A stretch of 64,000 nt of DNA from Hyphomicrobiales bacterium (GTDB taxonomy: Bacteria; Pseudomonadota; Alphaproteobacteria; Rhizobiales; Rhizobiaceae): positions 3,774 to 67,773 of the forward strand of contig UBJO01000024.1 of NCBI GenBank assembly GCA_900465665.1, written 5' to 3'. Of this stretch, positions 51,285-61,440 are shown piece after piece. Under the pieces are notes generated by a model, which was not told where the DNA came from, did no database searches, and saw only the letters and a program-made list of their open reading frames with translations. Within the stretch, counting starts at the first letter, position 1; each line of letters begins with the position of its first letter. A program made the position numbers and the translations under genes.

Positions 51285-51454
51285 TCATCCTCGGGCTCGT
51301 CCCGAGGATCTAAGCACGTGGCCTAGAGTGCGACGGTGATGGCGCTTGCGATGCGGGTCCAGCTGCCGCCGATCGTTGGAAGCGCGCGCCAAGTGTCCAC
51401 TCACGTCGAGCAAGTGGAGCTGTGGTTAGATCCTCGGCACAAGGCCGAGGATGA
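51285..51454. repeat. Palindromic inverted-repeat element (relative of the suf-region family)
   Basis: A 170-base element whose ends are hairpins in inverted orientation: the left end is TCATCCTCGGG, a CTCGT loop and CCCGAGGATCTAA; the right end is TTAGATCCTCGG, a CACAAGG loop and CCGAGGATGA. It lies in the 446-base gap between the AsmA-like gene and tyrS, which contains no convincing gene. The interior is only loosely like that of the three copies at 58.4-58.9 kb. Confidence 0.75.
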
Positions 51455-51517
51455 CGGTGGAGCTAGTGGCGCCTGTCTCTAAATCATTGAAACGACGTCA
51501 TTTCCCCTTCCGCGACG

Positions 51518-51560
51518 TCATCCTCGGGCTCGTCCCGAGGATCTAAGCACGTTGCCAGGA
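51518..51560. repeat. Partial second copy of the element's left end
   Basis: Repeats the left hairpin and the adjoining TAAGCACGT seen at 51285. The bases before it also repeat those before the first copy (GTCGCTAACTCATTGAAGCG-like at 51243 versus 51477), giving a direct repeat of about 85 bases. Confidence 0.7.
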
Positions 51561-51594
51561 ACGCAACGTCGATGGACCTTCCCGCCACCCGCGC

Positions 51595-51628
51595 AACAAA
51601 AAAGGCCGACGTTTCCGCGCCGGCCTTT
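51595..51628 (-). terminator. Rho-independent terminator of tyrS
   Basis: On the minus strand AAAGGCCG pairs with CGGCCTTT around a 12-base loop and runs into TTTTTTGTTG, about 25 bases after the tyrS stop. Confidence 0.88.
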
Positions 51629-51652
51629 GTCAACGTCCGAAACTACCCGCCC

Positions 51653-52909
51653 TCAAGCAGCCGGGCGGATCAGGATGTGTTTCTTCTTGCCGAGCGACAG
51701 CTTGATCACGCCGTCGGCGGTCACTTCACCGCCGCCGATGAGCTTGCGCTCGTCGCTGACGGCCTGGTCGTTGATGCGCACGGCGCCGCCCTGGACGTGG
51801 CGGCGGGCTTCGCCGTTCGACGCTGCGAGGCCGGCGCGGACGATGAGGGCGAGCAAGCCGATGCCGGCGTCGAGTTCGGCGGTGGGCACGTCGATCGAGG
51901 GGAGGTTGTCGGAAAGCGCGCCTTCCTCGAAGGTCTTGCGGGCCGTTTCGGCCGCCTGTTCGGCGGCGGCGCGGCCGTGCAGGATCGCGGTGACCTCGGT
52001 CGCCAGGATCTTCTTGACCTCGTTGAGCTCCGAGCCGGCAATGGCCGACAGGCGGGCGATCTCGTCCATCGGCAGCGTCGTGAAGAGCTTCAGGAAGCGC
52101 GGGACGTCGGCGTCCTCGGTGTTGCGCCAGTACTGCCAGAAGTCATAGACCGGCAGCAGGTCGGCGTTGAGCCACACCGCGCCCGAGGCGGACTTGCCCA
52201 TCTTGGCGCCCGAGGACGTGGTCAAGAGCGGCGAGGTCAGCGCGTAGAGCTGATCGGTCCCCATGCGGTGACCGAGGTCGATGCCGTTGATGATGTTGCC
52301 CCACTGGTCGGAGCCGCCCATCTGCAGCCGGCAATCGTAGCGCTTGGCGAGCTCGACGAAGTCGTAGGCCTGCAGGATCATGTAGTTGAATTCGAGGAAG
52401 GACAGCGAGTGCTCGCGGTCGAGGCGCGTCTTGACGCTGTCGAAGGAGAGCATGCGGTTGACCGAGAAATGACGGCCGACGTCGCGCAGAAATTCGAGGT
52501 AGTTCAGCGAGCGCAGCCACTCGGCGTTGTTGATCATCAGCGCCGGATTGCCCGACTTGCCGTAGTCGAGGTAGTTGGCAAAGCAGCTCTTGATCGAGGC
52601 GATGTTCTCCTCGATCGTGTCGACCGTCATCAGCTTGCGGGCCTCGTCCTTGAAGGAGGGGTCGCCGACCATGCCAGTGCCGCCGCCCATCAGCGAGATC
52701 GGACGATGGCCGGTCTGCTGGAACCAGTGCAGCATCATGATCTGGGTGAGGTGGCCGACATGCAGGCTCGATGCCGTCGGGTCATAGCCGATATAGGCGG
52801 TCACGGTTTCCTTGGCGAGCAGGGCGTCGAGGCCGGATTCATCGGAGATCTGATGAATGAAGCCACGCTCTTTCAGCGTGCGGAGGAAATCGGATTTGAA
52901 CTCGGTCAT
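51653..52909 (-). CDS. tyrS: Tyrosyl-tRNA synthetase
   Basis: Charges tRNA-Tyr. The 418-residue class I enzyme shows the HIGH-type motif HVGH at residues 50-53, the tyrosine-binding GGSDQWGNI, and KMSKS-type AKMGKS. An S4-like RNA-binding domain is at the C-terminus ([17 protein letters not shown]). The ATG at 52909 follows AAAGG. It is divergent from anmK. Confidence 0.98.
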   Translation of the reverse strand: MTEFKSDFLRTLKERGFIHQISDESGLDALLAKETVTAYIGYDPTASSLHVGHLTQIMMLHWFQQTGHRPISLMGGGTGMVGDPSFKDEARKLMTVDTIEENIASIKSCFANYLDYGKSGNPALMINNAEWLRSLNYLEFLRDVGRHFSVNRMLSFDSVKTRLDREHSLSFLEFNYMILQAYDFVELAKRYDCRLQMGGSDQWGNIINGIDLGHRMGTDQLYALTSPLLTTSSGAKMGKSASGAVWLNADLLPVYDFWQYWRNTEDADVPRFLKLFTTLPMDEIARLSAIAGSELNEVKKILATEVTAILHGRAAAEQAAETARKTFEEGALSDNLPSIDVPTAELDAGIGLLALIVRAGLAASNGEARRHVQGGAVRINDQAVSDERKLIGGGEVTADGVIKLSLGKKKHILIRPAA

Positions 52910-53039
52910 GACCTTTTGCTTTCGGATCAGGATTTTCGGATTGGCTATTGTTGAAGCAACGCGGCGCGTTTAGCACTGTTTTCTCGCACAGTCACCATTT
53001 GGTTGATTGGCTCGTTTATTTGTAGATTATCGAGGGACA

Positions 53040-54164
53040 ATGGGGAAAATCCTGACAGCGATCGGCCTGATGAGCGGCACCTCGATGGACGGGATCGACG
53101 CGGCGCTGCTTGAGACCGACGGCGAAAACATCATCCGCCGTGGCCCGAGCCTCTACGTGCCCTATGACGACGATCTGCGTAGCCGCTGGAAGCTGGCATT
53201 GCAGACGGCCAAGGCCGTGGTCGAGCGCGGTGACCGGCCGGGTGACCTTGCTGACGCCGAACGCGTGCTGACGCTTTGCCATGCCGCCGTGGTCAAGTCC
53301 TTCCTGGCTCGCCACAACCTCAATCCTGATGATATCGACCTCATCGGCTTTCATGGCCAGACCGTGCTGCACCGGCCGGATGCGGGTGTCACCGTGCAGA
53401 TCGGCGACGGGCCGCTCTTGGCGTCGGAGACCGGCATCGACGTCGTCTACGACATGCGTGCCAACGATATGGTGCATGGCGGGCAGGGCGCGCCGCTGAT
53501 CCCCGTCTATCACGCAGCCCTTTCGGCCAACCTGCCCGATGGTTTCGCGGCGCCCGTTGTCTTCGTCAATATCGGCGGTATTTCGAACCTCACCTATGTC
53601 GGCGCTGACGGCGTGCTTTCGGCTTTCGATAGCGGGCCGGGGAACATGCTGATCGACCAATGGGTCGAGGTGCATACCGGCTGGGCCTACGACCGCAACG
53701 GCGAGACGGCGAGCCGTGGGGCGGTGGTGCCGGATCTGGCGCACCGCTATCTTTCGAGCCCGTTCTTCTCCGGCAATATCAGGCGCTCGCTCGACCGTGG
53801 CGATTTCCTGCCGCCGGAGAACGGCGAGGTGTCGCTGGAGGACGGCGCAAGGACGCTGGCGCATGTCACCGCCGCCTCGATCGTCAAACTCGCCGATCAC
53901 CTGCCGCAACCGCCTAGGACATACGTCGTCTGCGGCGGCGGGCGGCTCAATCCTGTCATCATGGGCGAGTTCGCTGACTTGGCTGCAGCAAAGGGTGCCC
54001 GGGTCGTCTCGGCGGAGATGGCCGGCTTCGACGGCGGCGCCATGGAGGCGGAGGCCTGGGCTTATCTGGCGGTGCGCTCCGTCAGCGGACTGCCGCTGAC
54101 CTTTCCCGGCACGACGGGCGTTTCGGCGGCTGTGACCGGTGGCGTGATTGCGAGGAAGCCATGA
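53040..54164 (+). CDS. anmK: Anhydro-N-acetylmuramic acid kinase
   Basis: Phosphorylates anhydro-MurNAc released by cell-wall turnover, for recycling. The 374-residue protein has [17 protein letters not shown] (the AnmK signature), the [12 protein letters not shown] region, [14 protein letters not shown] and [13 protein letters not shown]. Start ATG at 53040 follows CGAGGGA; an upstream in-frame codon at 53007 is less likely. Its stop overlaps the next gene's start (ATGA). Confidence 0.97.
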   Translation: MGKILTAIGLMSGTSMDGIDAALLETDGENIIRRGPSLYVPYDDDLRSRWKLALQTAKAVVERGDRPGDLADAERVLTLCHAAVVKSFLARHNLNPDDIDLIGFHGQTVLHRPDAGVTVQIGDGPLLASETGIDVVYDMRANDMVHGGQGAPLIPVYHAALSANLPDGFAAPVVFVNIGGISNLTYVGADGVLSAFDSGPGNMLIDQWVEVHTGWAYDRNGETASRGAVVPDLAHRYLSSPFFSGNIRRSLDRGDFLPPENGEVSLEDGARTLAHVTAASIVKLADHLPQPPRTYVVCGGGRLNPVIMGEFADLAAAKGARVVSAEMAGFDGGAMEAEAWAYLAVRSVSGLPLTFPGTTGVSAAVTGGVIARKP

Positions 54165-54688
54165 ACGATACTGTTATCCTGCGGACACCCCGGCTCGTCT
54201 TGTCCATGTGGGGGCAATACGACGTCCATCTGTTGCAATTGTTGCATTCGACCATAGAGACCACCCGCTATCTCTCGGGTGCCGCACCCTGGAGCGCTGC
54301 CAAGGCGCAGGAGCGCTTCATGAGCTTTTTTGGCGAGCAGGCGCGCGATGGCGTCACCAAATACAAGGTCACCAGCCTCGACGACGGCCGCTTCATCGGC
54401 CGCGCCGGCTTTTCCCGTTATGGCGGAGATCGCGGCGAATTCGAACTCGGCTATTCGCTCCGCCACGAGGAGTGGGGCAAGGGCTATGCGACGGAATTGG
54501 GGAAGGGGCTTGCGGACTGGTTTTTCGACAAGCGATTCGCTGACCAGTTCATCGCATTCACGCATCCAGACAATGCGGCGTCGCAGCGTGTGCTCACGAA
54601 AATCGGCATGCGAAGCCGCATGCCGATGATCATTGACAATATGTCCTGTCCGACGTTCGAACTGACCGCCGAGATGCGCCAGGCTTAG
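54161..54688 (+). CDS. RimJ/RimL-type GNAT acetyltransferase
   Basis: A 175-residue GNAT enzyme of the RimL branch: [12 protein letters not shown]-terminus, [20 protein letters not shown] (acetyl-CoA motif) and [16 protein letters not shown] near the C-terminus. The ATG overlaps the anmK stop by four bases, so the two are translationally coupled; a role in muropeptide recycling is only suggested by context. Its 3' end overlaps that of the convergent hydrolase by four bases. Confidence 0.92.
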   Translation: MNDTVILRTPRLVLSMWGQYDVHLLQLLHSTIETTRYLSGAAPWSAAKAQERFMSFFGEQARDGVTKYKVTSLDDGRFIGRAGFSRYGGDRGEFELGYSLRHEEWGKGYATELGKGLADWFFDKRFADQFIAFTHPDNAASQRVLTKIGMRSRMPMIIDNMSCPTFELTAEMRQA

Positions 54689-55362
54689 CGGATGCGCTTG
54701 GCGGCCGGTTCCGGCACCAGTTCGCCGTTGAGGCGGCGGTCGAGGTAGTCCTCGCATTCGCCCATCAGCGTTTCCACCTGGCCGTTGAAGAAGTGGTTGG
54801 CGCCCGGCACCGTGCGGTGGGTGATCAGGATGCCCTTCTGGGTCTTCAGCTTCTCGACCAGACCGTTGACATCCTTCTCCGGTGCCACCTTGTCGGCGTC
54901 GCCGTTGATGATCAGGCCAGACGACGGGCAGGGGGCGAGGAAGGAGAAGTCGTAGGTGTTGGGCTGCGGCGCGATCGACATGAAGCCTTCGATCTCCGGG
55001 CGGCGCATCAAGAGCTGCATGCCGATCCACGAGCCGAAGGAATAGCCGGCGACCCAACAGGTCTTCGAATCAGGATGCAGGCTCTGTACCCAGTCGAGCG
55101 CGGAGGCCGCATCCGAGAGTTCGCCAGCGCCGTGGTCGAATTCGCCCTGGCTGCGGCCGATGCCCCGGAAGTTGAAGCGCAATGTCGTGAACCCGCGCTT
55201 CTGGAACATGTAGAAGAGCTGGTAGACGATCTGGTTGTTCATCGTGCCGCCGAACTGTGGGTGCGGGTGCAGGATGAGGGCAATCGGCGCGCTCTTTTCC
55301 TTGGAGGGCTGGTAGCGGCCTTCAAGGCGGCCTGCGGGGCCGTTGAAAATGACTTCGGGCAT
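54685..55362 (-). CDS. Alpha/beta hydrolase (dienelactone-hydrolase-like)
   Basis: A 225-residue hydrolase-fold protein. ALILHPHPQFGGTMNN, LRFNFRGIGRSQGEFDHG and the nucleophile in VAGYSFGSWIG are clear; a catalytic Asp is probable in NGDADKVAP and a His in GANHFFNGQ. The substrate is unknown. The ATG at 55362 follows CCGGAG. Divergent from sufS2, sharing its upstream region. Confidence 0.9.
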   Translation of the reverse strand: MPEVIFNGPAGRLEGRYQPSKEKSAPIALILHPHPQFGGTMNNQIVYQLFYMFQKRGFTTLRFNFRGIGRSQGEFDHGAGELSDAASALDWVQSLHPDSKTCWVAGYSFGSWIGMQLLMRRPEIEGFMSIAPQPNTYDFSFLAPCPSSGLIINGDADKVAPEKDVNGLVEKLKTQKGILITHRTVPGANHFFNGQVETLMGECEDYLDRRLNGELVPEPAAKRIR

Positions 55363-55404
55363 CGGTACTCCGGCTTTTATTTCTCGCGTTCGCGCTGCGC
55401 AGAC

Positions 55405-55433
55405 TTGACGGACGTTGTCAGCTTTTCTAAAAC
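55405..55433 (+). promoter_or_regulatory. Probable promoter of the suf operon
   Basis: TTGACG, a 17-base spacer and TAAAAC read toward sufS2. The predicted start near 55440 falls in the Irr-type box. Confidence 0.65.
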
Positions 55434-55437
55434 GCAG

Positions 55438-55454
55438 TTTAGAACAATTCGAAA
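55438..55454 (+). promoter_or_regulatory. Irr-type iron control element upstream of suf
   Basis: TTTAGAACAATTCGAAA differs by one base from the rhizobial iron control element TTTAGAA-N3-TTCTAAA. A further half-site TTCTAAA at 55425-55431 forms a second dyad with it. Its place at the start site suggests Irr repression, consistent with suf control in Rhizobiales. Confidence 0.72.
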
Positions 55455-55566
55455 CTTGCATGGCAATCCACGCAGTGTTGGATGTGTCATAAGGCAAGCC
55501 CGGCTGACTTTTCAAGGAAAATGCACCGGCTTGCCACGCAAGAACCAAGCGCAGGACGAAAAGATC

Positions 55567-56733
55567 ATGGCGCCGGCCCGGCTCTATCTCGATTGGAACG
55601 CGACGGCACCGCTGCATCCCGCAGCGCGCGACGCGGTTCTGCGGGCGCTTGATATGTTCGGCAATCCAAGTTCGGTTCATGGCGAGGGACGCGCGGTGCG
55701 CGCCGCGATCGAAGGCGCACGCCGTCAGGTGGCGGCCCTTGTTGGCGCCGATCCCGCCCATGTCGTCTTCACGAGCGGCGCCACCGAGGCTGCCAACATG
55801 GTGCTGACACCGGATTTCCGCATGGGCCGCACGCCGATGGCGATCGGCCATCTCTATCATTCGGCGATCGAGCATCCGGCGATCCGCGAAGGTGGACGCT
55901 TCGCGAAAGACCGCACGACCGAGATCGCGGTGACGGCCGATGGCGTCGTCGATCTCGATCACCTGGAGGGCCTTCTGGCCGGCCACGACAAGTCGACCGG
56001 CCTGCCGATGGTCGCCGTCATGCTCGTCAACAACGAGACGGGCGTGGTGCAGCCGGTGGCCGAGGTGGCGAAAATCGTGCAGGCACACGGCGGTCTGCTT
56101 GTGGTTGATGCCGTGCAAGCGGCGGGCCGGATCGCGCTTGATATCAATGCGCTCGGCGCCGATTTCATCATCGTCTCCTCGCACAAGATCGGTGGCCCTA
56201 AGGGCGCCGGCGCGCTTGTGTCGCGCGGCGAAGTGCTGATGCCGAGGGCGCTGATCCATGGTGGCGGGCAGGAGAAGGGTCACCGCTCGGGGACCGAGAA
56301 TTCGCTTGCCGTCATTGGCTTCGGCGCGGCTGCCGAGGTGGCCGTGCGGGAATTCGACGAGCGCAATGCCCGCATCTCCGCTCTGCGCGCGCAGTTGGAA
56401 GACGGAATGCGCAACGCCGCGCCCGATGTCGTGATCTACGGCGCGGATCAAAAGCGTGTCTCCAACACCACCTTCTTCACGCTGCCGGGGCTGAAGGCGG
56501 AGACAGGGCAGATCGCCTTCGATCTCGAAGGTGTGGCGCTGTCTGCTGGGGCTGCCTGCTCGTCCGGCAAGGTCGGCGAGAGCCATGTGCTGGTGGCGAT
56601 GGGGCGAGATCCCAAGCTGGGGGCGCTCAGGATGTCGCTCGGTTTTTCGACGACGGACGAGGATATCGCCAGGGCCATCGCCACATTCACGAAGATAGCC
56701 GCGCGGCGCAAGCCGGCGGGCGAGGCGGCGTGA
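55567..56733 (+). CDS. sufS2: Cysteine desulfurase, NifS/IscS-like (first of two in the suf operon)
   Basis: A 388-residue PLP enzyme that takes sulfur from cysteine for Fe-S clusters. It has LYLDWNATAPLHP, HVVFTSGATEAANM, the PLP lysine in SSHKIGGPKGAGAL, and the catalytic cysteine in SAGAACSSGKVGES. It is of the NifS/IscS group, distinct from the SufS at 61441. As the first gene behind the iron-controlled promoter it heads the operon. The ATG at 55567 has AGGA upstream; the symbol follows rhizobial usage. Confidence 0.9.
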   Translation: MAPARLYLDWNATAPLHPAARDAVLRALDMFGNPSSVHGEGRAVRAAIEGARRQVAALVGADPAHVVFTSGATEAANMVLTPDFRMGRTPMAIGHLYHSAIEHPAIREGGRFAKDRTTEIAVTADGVVDLDHLEGLLAGHDKSTGLPMVAVMLVNNETGVVQPVAEVAKIVQAHGGLLVVDAVQAAGRIALDINALGADFIIVSSHKIGGPKGAGALVSRGEVLMPRALIHGGGQEKGHRSGTENSLAVIGFGAAAEVAVREFDERNARISALRAQLEDGMRNAAPDVVIYGADQKRVSNTTFFTLPGLKAETGQIAFDLEGVALSAGAACSSGKVGESHVLVAMGRDPKLGALRMSLGFSTTDEDIARAIATFTKIAARRKPAGEAA

Positions 56734-56764
56734 TTGCCTGATAAAGCGTCACGACCGCCTGATA

Positions 56765-56786
56765 AATTTGCGAAAACGCAAATTTC
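56765..56786 (+). promoter_or_regulatory. Perfect palindrome between sufS2 and sufB
   Basis: AAATTTGCG-AAAA-CGCAAATTT: 9-base arms around a 4-base loop, with no T tract after it, 112 bases before the sufB ATG. It may be an operator or an RNA hairpin that tunes sufB expression; undetermined. Confidence 0.5.
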
Positions 56787-56897
56787 CACTTGCCATTCGG
56801 GCTGAAAAGTCCCCTTTGGCCACTTACATAAGGGGCAACAAAAATTGCCCGAACGACAAGCTGCCGGACCTTTTCTCCGGCGAGATTGGAGAACGAT

Positions 56898-58367
<1,470 letters not shown>

Positions 58368-58416
58368 TTTGAGGCGGCCGGCACTGTGCGACGGCGAACT
58401 CGCTTCGCGCACGGCG

Positions 58417-58535
58417 TCATCCTCGGGCTTGTCCCGAGGATGACGCCGGCTAGGAATTCGACGGTGGTGGACTTGTCCACGACGGTTGCGGCAAATGGAG
58501 ACGTGGTTAGATCCTCGGGACAAGCCCGAGGATGA
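58417..58535. repeat. Inverted-repeat element, copy 1 (between sufB and sufC)
   Basis: A 119-base unit with hairpin ends in inverted orientation (ATCCTCGGG-CTTGT-CCCGAGGAT and its complement). A third palindrome, GTGGACTTGTCCAC, lies inside at 58467-58480. Next to the left hairpin it has a short deletion relative to copy 2. No gene is seen in the first 620 bases after sufB other than these repeats. Confidence 0.85.
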
Positions 58536-58598
58536 CGACCGTAAAAGTTGGTGCAGGGAGACGATGATTGGCGTTGGGCGTTTCGCTTTTCTCCAACG

Positions 58599-58722
58599 TC
58601 ATCCTCGGGCTTGTCCCGAGGATCTGTTGCCGCCGGCCAGGAATTCGACGGTGGTGGACTTGTCCATGACCGTTGCGACAAGCGGAGACGTGCTTAGATC
58701 CTCGGGACAAGCCCGAGGATGA
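58599..58722. repeat. Inverted-repeat element, copy 2
   Basis: A 124-base unit with perfect 27-base inverted ends (58599-58625 and 58696-58722). The ends are themselves hairpins; the core carries GGAATTCGACGGTGGTGGAC in common with copy 1. Confidence 0.88.
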
Positions 58723-58826
58723 CGGTGGTAGAGGTTGGTGACGGGTGACAATGGTTGGCGATGGCGAATGTAGCCTTGCCGCGATGTCGTCTCTGGGGTG
58801 GCGGCAAGGTCGCCTCGCGCTCGGCG

Positions 58827-58950
58827 TCATCCTCGGGCTTGTCCCGAGGATCTGCTGCCGCCAACCGGGAATTCGACGGTAGTGGATTTGTCTACAACCG
58901 TTGCAACAAATGGAGACGTGCTTAAATCCCCGGGACAAGCCTGAGGATGA
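58827..58950. repeat. Inverted-repeat element, copy 3, next to the GIY-YIG gene
   Basis: A 124-base unit, more diverged: its right end has three differences from the other copies, and the internal palindrome reads GTGGATTTGTCTAC, in which changes largely preserve pairing. It ends 39 bases before the GIY-YIG start codon. Confidence 0.85.
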
Positions 58951-58989
58951 CGACCAAAAGAAACGAGATCGGCCGTAAGGGGCGTAAGG

Positions 58990-59331
58990 ATGAGTGGCTT
59001 TGTCTACATGATGTCCGATAAGCCGCGCGGGGTGATCTACACGGGTGTCACCAGTGATCTGCATGATCGCAGCTGGGAGCACCGAAACGAAGTGCATGAA
59101 GGGTTTACGCGGAAGTATCGAGCGAAGAATCTTGTCTGGTTTGAGCGCCATCCGAACATCGTGTTGGCGATACAGCGGGAGAAGTCTTTGAAGCGTTATC
59201 TGCGTGAATGGAAAATCAAGCTGGTAGAGAGCTTGAACCCGACCTGGGCCGACCTCTACGAGCGGATCGATGACATCGAGAATGCCTATCGGCCGCATCC
59301 GGATACGGTGCAGTGGTCGGATTACAATTGA
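58990..59331 (+). CDS. GIY-YIG nuclease-superfamily protein (YhbQ-like)
   Basis: A 113-residue stand-alone GIY-YIG domain. GFVYMMSDKPRGVIYTGVTS holds the GIY/YIG-type tyrosines, DLHDRSWEHRNEVHEGFTRK has the catalytic-type Arg, and the Lys-rich REKSLKRYLREWKIKLVE follows, as in the COG2827 group. Function is unknown; related proteins are widespread in alphaproteobacteria and probably cut or bind structured DNA. AAGGGG precedes the ATG. It sits inside the suf operon beside three palindromic repeats, and has no role in Fe-S assembly that I know of. Confidence 0.9.
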   Translation: MSGFVYMMSDKPRGVIYTGVTSDLHDRSWEHRNEVHEGFTRKYRAKNLVWFERHPNIVLAIQREKSLKRYLREWKIKLVESLNPTWADLYERIDDIENAYRPHPDTVQWSDYN

Positions 59332-59376
59332 GTGCTCGGCGGTCCTTTAAACCGCTGCATGAACAGGAAGAACACA

Positions 59377-60132
59377 ATGCTTGAAATCAAGAACCTGCAC
59401 GCCCGCATCGCCGAAGATGGCACCGAGATCATCAAGGGGCTGAACCTCACCGTGAAGGCCGGCGAAGTGGCTGCCATTATGGGGCCGAACGGCTCCGGCA
59501 AGTCGACGCTTTCCTACATCCTGTCCGGCCGAGACGATTACGAAGTCACCGAGGGCGAGATTCTCTATAACGGCGAGAGCATTCTCGAGCTTGACCCGGC
59601 CGAGCGCGCCTCCAAGGGCATCTTCCTGGCCTTCCAGTACCCGGTCGAAATTCCCGGCGTCGCCACCATGCAGTTCCTGAAGGTCGCGATGAACGAGCAG
59701 CGCAAGGCCCGCGGCGAGGAAGAGCTGAAGACGCCTGATTTCATGCGCCTCGTGAAGGATGCGGCCGCCAAGCTGCAGATCAACACCGAGATGCTGAAGC
59801 GTCCTCTCAACGTCGGCTTCTCTGGCGGCGAGAAGAAGCGCGCCGAGATCCTGCAGATGGCGCTGCTCGAGCCGCAGCTTTGCATCCTCGACGAGACCGA
59901 CAGCGGCCTCGACATCGACGCGCTGAAGATCGTGGCCGACGGCGTCAACGCGCTGCGCTCGCCCGATCGGGCCACCATCGTCATCACCCACTACCAGCGC
60001 CTGCTCGACTACATCGTGCCGGATACCGTTCACGTTCTCTACAAGGGCCAGATCATCAAGAGCGGCGACAAGACGCTGGCGCATGATCTGGAAGCCAACG
60101 GTTATGCCGACATCATCGGAGCGGCGGCCTGA
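59377..60132 (+). CDS. sufC: SufC ATPase
   Basis: ABC-type ATPase that energises the SufBCD scaffold. The 251-residue protein has Walker A IMGPNGSGKST, the SufC signature GFSGGEKKRAEILQM and Walker B CILDETDSGLD (the Glu and Asp specific for SufC). ATG at 59377 follows AGGAAG and lies 45 bases after the GIY-YIG stop. Upstream in-frame sequence is rejected. Confidence 0.98.
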   Translation: MLEIKNLHARIAEDGTEIIKGLNLTVKAGEVAAIMGPNGSGKSTLSYILSGRDDYEVTEGEILYNGESILELDPAERASKGIFLAFQYPVEIPGVATMQFLKVAMNEQRKARGEEELKTPDFMRLVKDAAAKLQINTEMLKRPLNVGFSGGEKKRAEILQMALLEPQLCILDETDSGLDIDALKIVADGVNALRSPDRATIVITHYQRLLDYIVPDTVHVLYKGQIIKSGDKTLAHDLEANGYADIIGAAA

Positions 60133-60156
60133 TCTAGGCGGAAAGGAACTGGTCGC

Positions 60157-61431
60157 ATGAACATGCAGACGACGACCCGCCTGACCGCCGCGGAAGCGGC
60201 ACTGATCGAGGCGTTCAACAACCAGATCGGCGAACTGCCGGGCGACGGCGCCGTGATCGCCATTCGCGACCGGCTGCTCGACGACCTGAAGACATCGGGG
60301 CTGCCGACGCGCCGCGTCGAGGCCTGGCACTACACAGACCTGAAGACGCTGCTGCGCGCCGTGCCCGCTCAGGCCGGCGATGCCGGCTCCGACGCCCGCG
60401 ATCCGCTGGTCGAGGGTTCGGCGGTGCTGCCAGTGATCCAGGGACGTCCTGATCACAAGGCGCGCGCCGGCGATCTGGTTCTCTCGAGCTATGCCGAGCA
60501 GCTGTCGAACGGTTCGGCCGCCAATGGCCTTGGCGCGCTCGACAAGGACGACGCGGTCGGCCGGATCAATGGCAGCTTCGTGCGCGACGGTTACGTCATC
60601 GAGGTGCCCGCCGAGACCGTGCTGGAAGAGCCGCTGGAAATCCAGTTCGTGCATGCCGGCGGTCAGACGCATACGCGCCTTCCCGTCAGCATCGGTTCCG
60701 CCGTCAAGGCGACCGTGATCGAACGTCACCTGTCGGTGGCATCGGATGCGGCACTGGTCTCGCATGTCAGCGACGTCGCAGTCGGTGAAGGCAGCGAAGT
60801 GACCTGGATCATCGTCCAGCAGCAGGGCGCCGACGACACGCATCTTGGCCAGATCCGCATCGATCTCGGCGCAGATGCCAAGCTGAAGCTGTTCGTCATC
60901 AATGCCGGCGGCCAGCTGGTGCGCCAGGAACTGCACATCAAGGTGACGGGCGAGGGCGCAGACCTGACGCTGCGCGGGATAAACCTGCTCGGCGCCGAGA
61001 CGCATACCGACGTGACCATGGTGCTCGGCCACAACGTGCCGCATACCGGCTCGACCGAAATCATCCGCAACGTCGTCTTCGACCGCGCCAAGGGTGTGTT
61101 TCAGGGCATGATCCGGGTCGCACCCGACGCGCAGAAGACCGACGCGAAGATGGCGTGCAACACGCTGCTCATGTCCGACGACGCCGAATTCTCGGTGAAG
61201 CCGGAACTCGAGATCTTCGCCGACGACGTGCAGTGTGGCCATGGCGCCACCGTTGCCGATATCGACCATAACCATCTCTACTATCTGATGGCCCGTGGCA
61301 TTCCGGAGAACAAGGCGCGCGCCATGCTGGTCAACGCCTTCGTTGCCGAGATCGTCGAGGAACTGGAAAACGAAGCCCTGGTCGAGGCGCTGGAAGGCGT
61401 GATCTCGGCCTGGCTCGAAAAGCACGCCTGA
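60157..61431 (+). CDS. sufD: SufD scaffold subunit
   Basis: Partner of SufB and SufC in cluster assembly. The 424-residue protein has the family's beta-helix core and the C-terminal motifs CGHGATVADIDHNHLYYLMA and ARAMLVNAFVAEIVEEL. The N-terminal helical region includes GLPTRRVEAWHYTDLK. It starts at 60157 after AAAGGA, 24 bases downstream of sufC. Confidence 0.97.
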   Translation: MNMQTTTRLTAAEAALIEAFNNQIGELPGDGAVIAIRDRLLDDLKTSGLPTRRVEAWHYTDLKTLLRAVPAQAGDAGSDARDPLVEGSAVLPVIQGRPDHKARAGDLVLSSYAEQLSNGSAANGLGALDKDDAVGRINGSFVRDGYVIEVPAETVLEEPLEIQFVHAGGQTHTRLPVSIGSAVKATVIERHLSVASDAALVSHVSDVAVGEGSEVTWIIVQQQGADDTHLGQIRIDLGADAKLKLFVINAGGQLVRQELHIKVTGEGADLTLRGINLLGAETHTDVTMVLGHNVPHTGSTEIIRNVVFDRAKGVFQGMIRVAPDAQKTDAKMACNTLLMSDDAEFSVKPELEIFADDVQCGHGATVADIDHNHLYYLMARGIPENKARAMLVNAFVAEIVEELENEALVEALEGVISAWLEKHA

Positions 61432-61440
61432 TCGGACGAG

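Noticed and set aside
58417..58950. Repeated units considered as a CRISPR array
   Set aside because: The units are about 124 bases with inverted hairpin ends and similar cores; there are no short identical repeats with varied spacers, and no cas genes.
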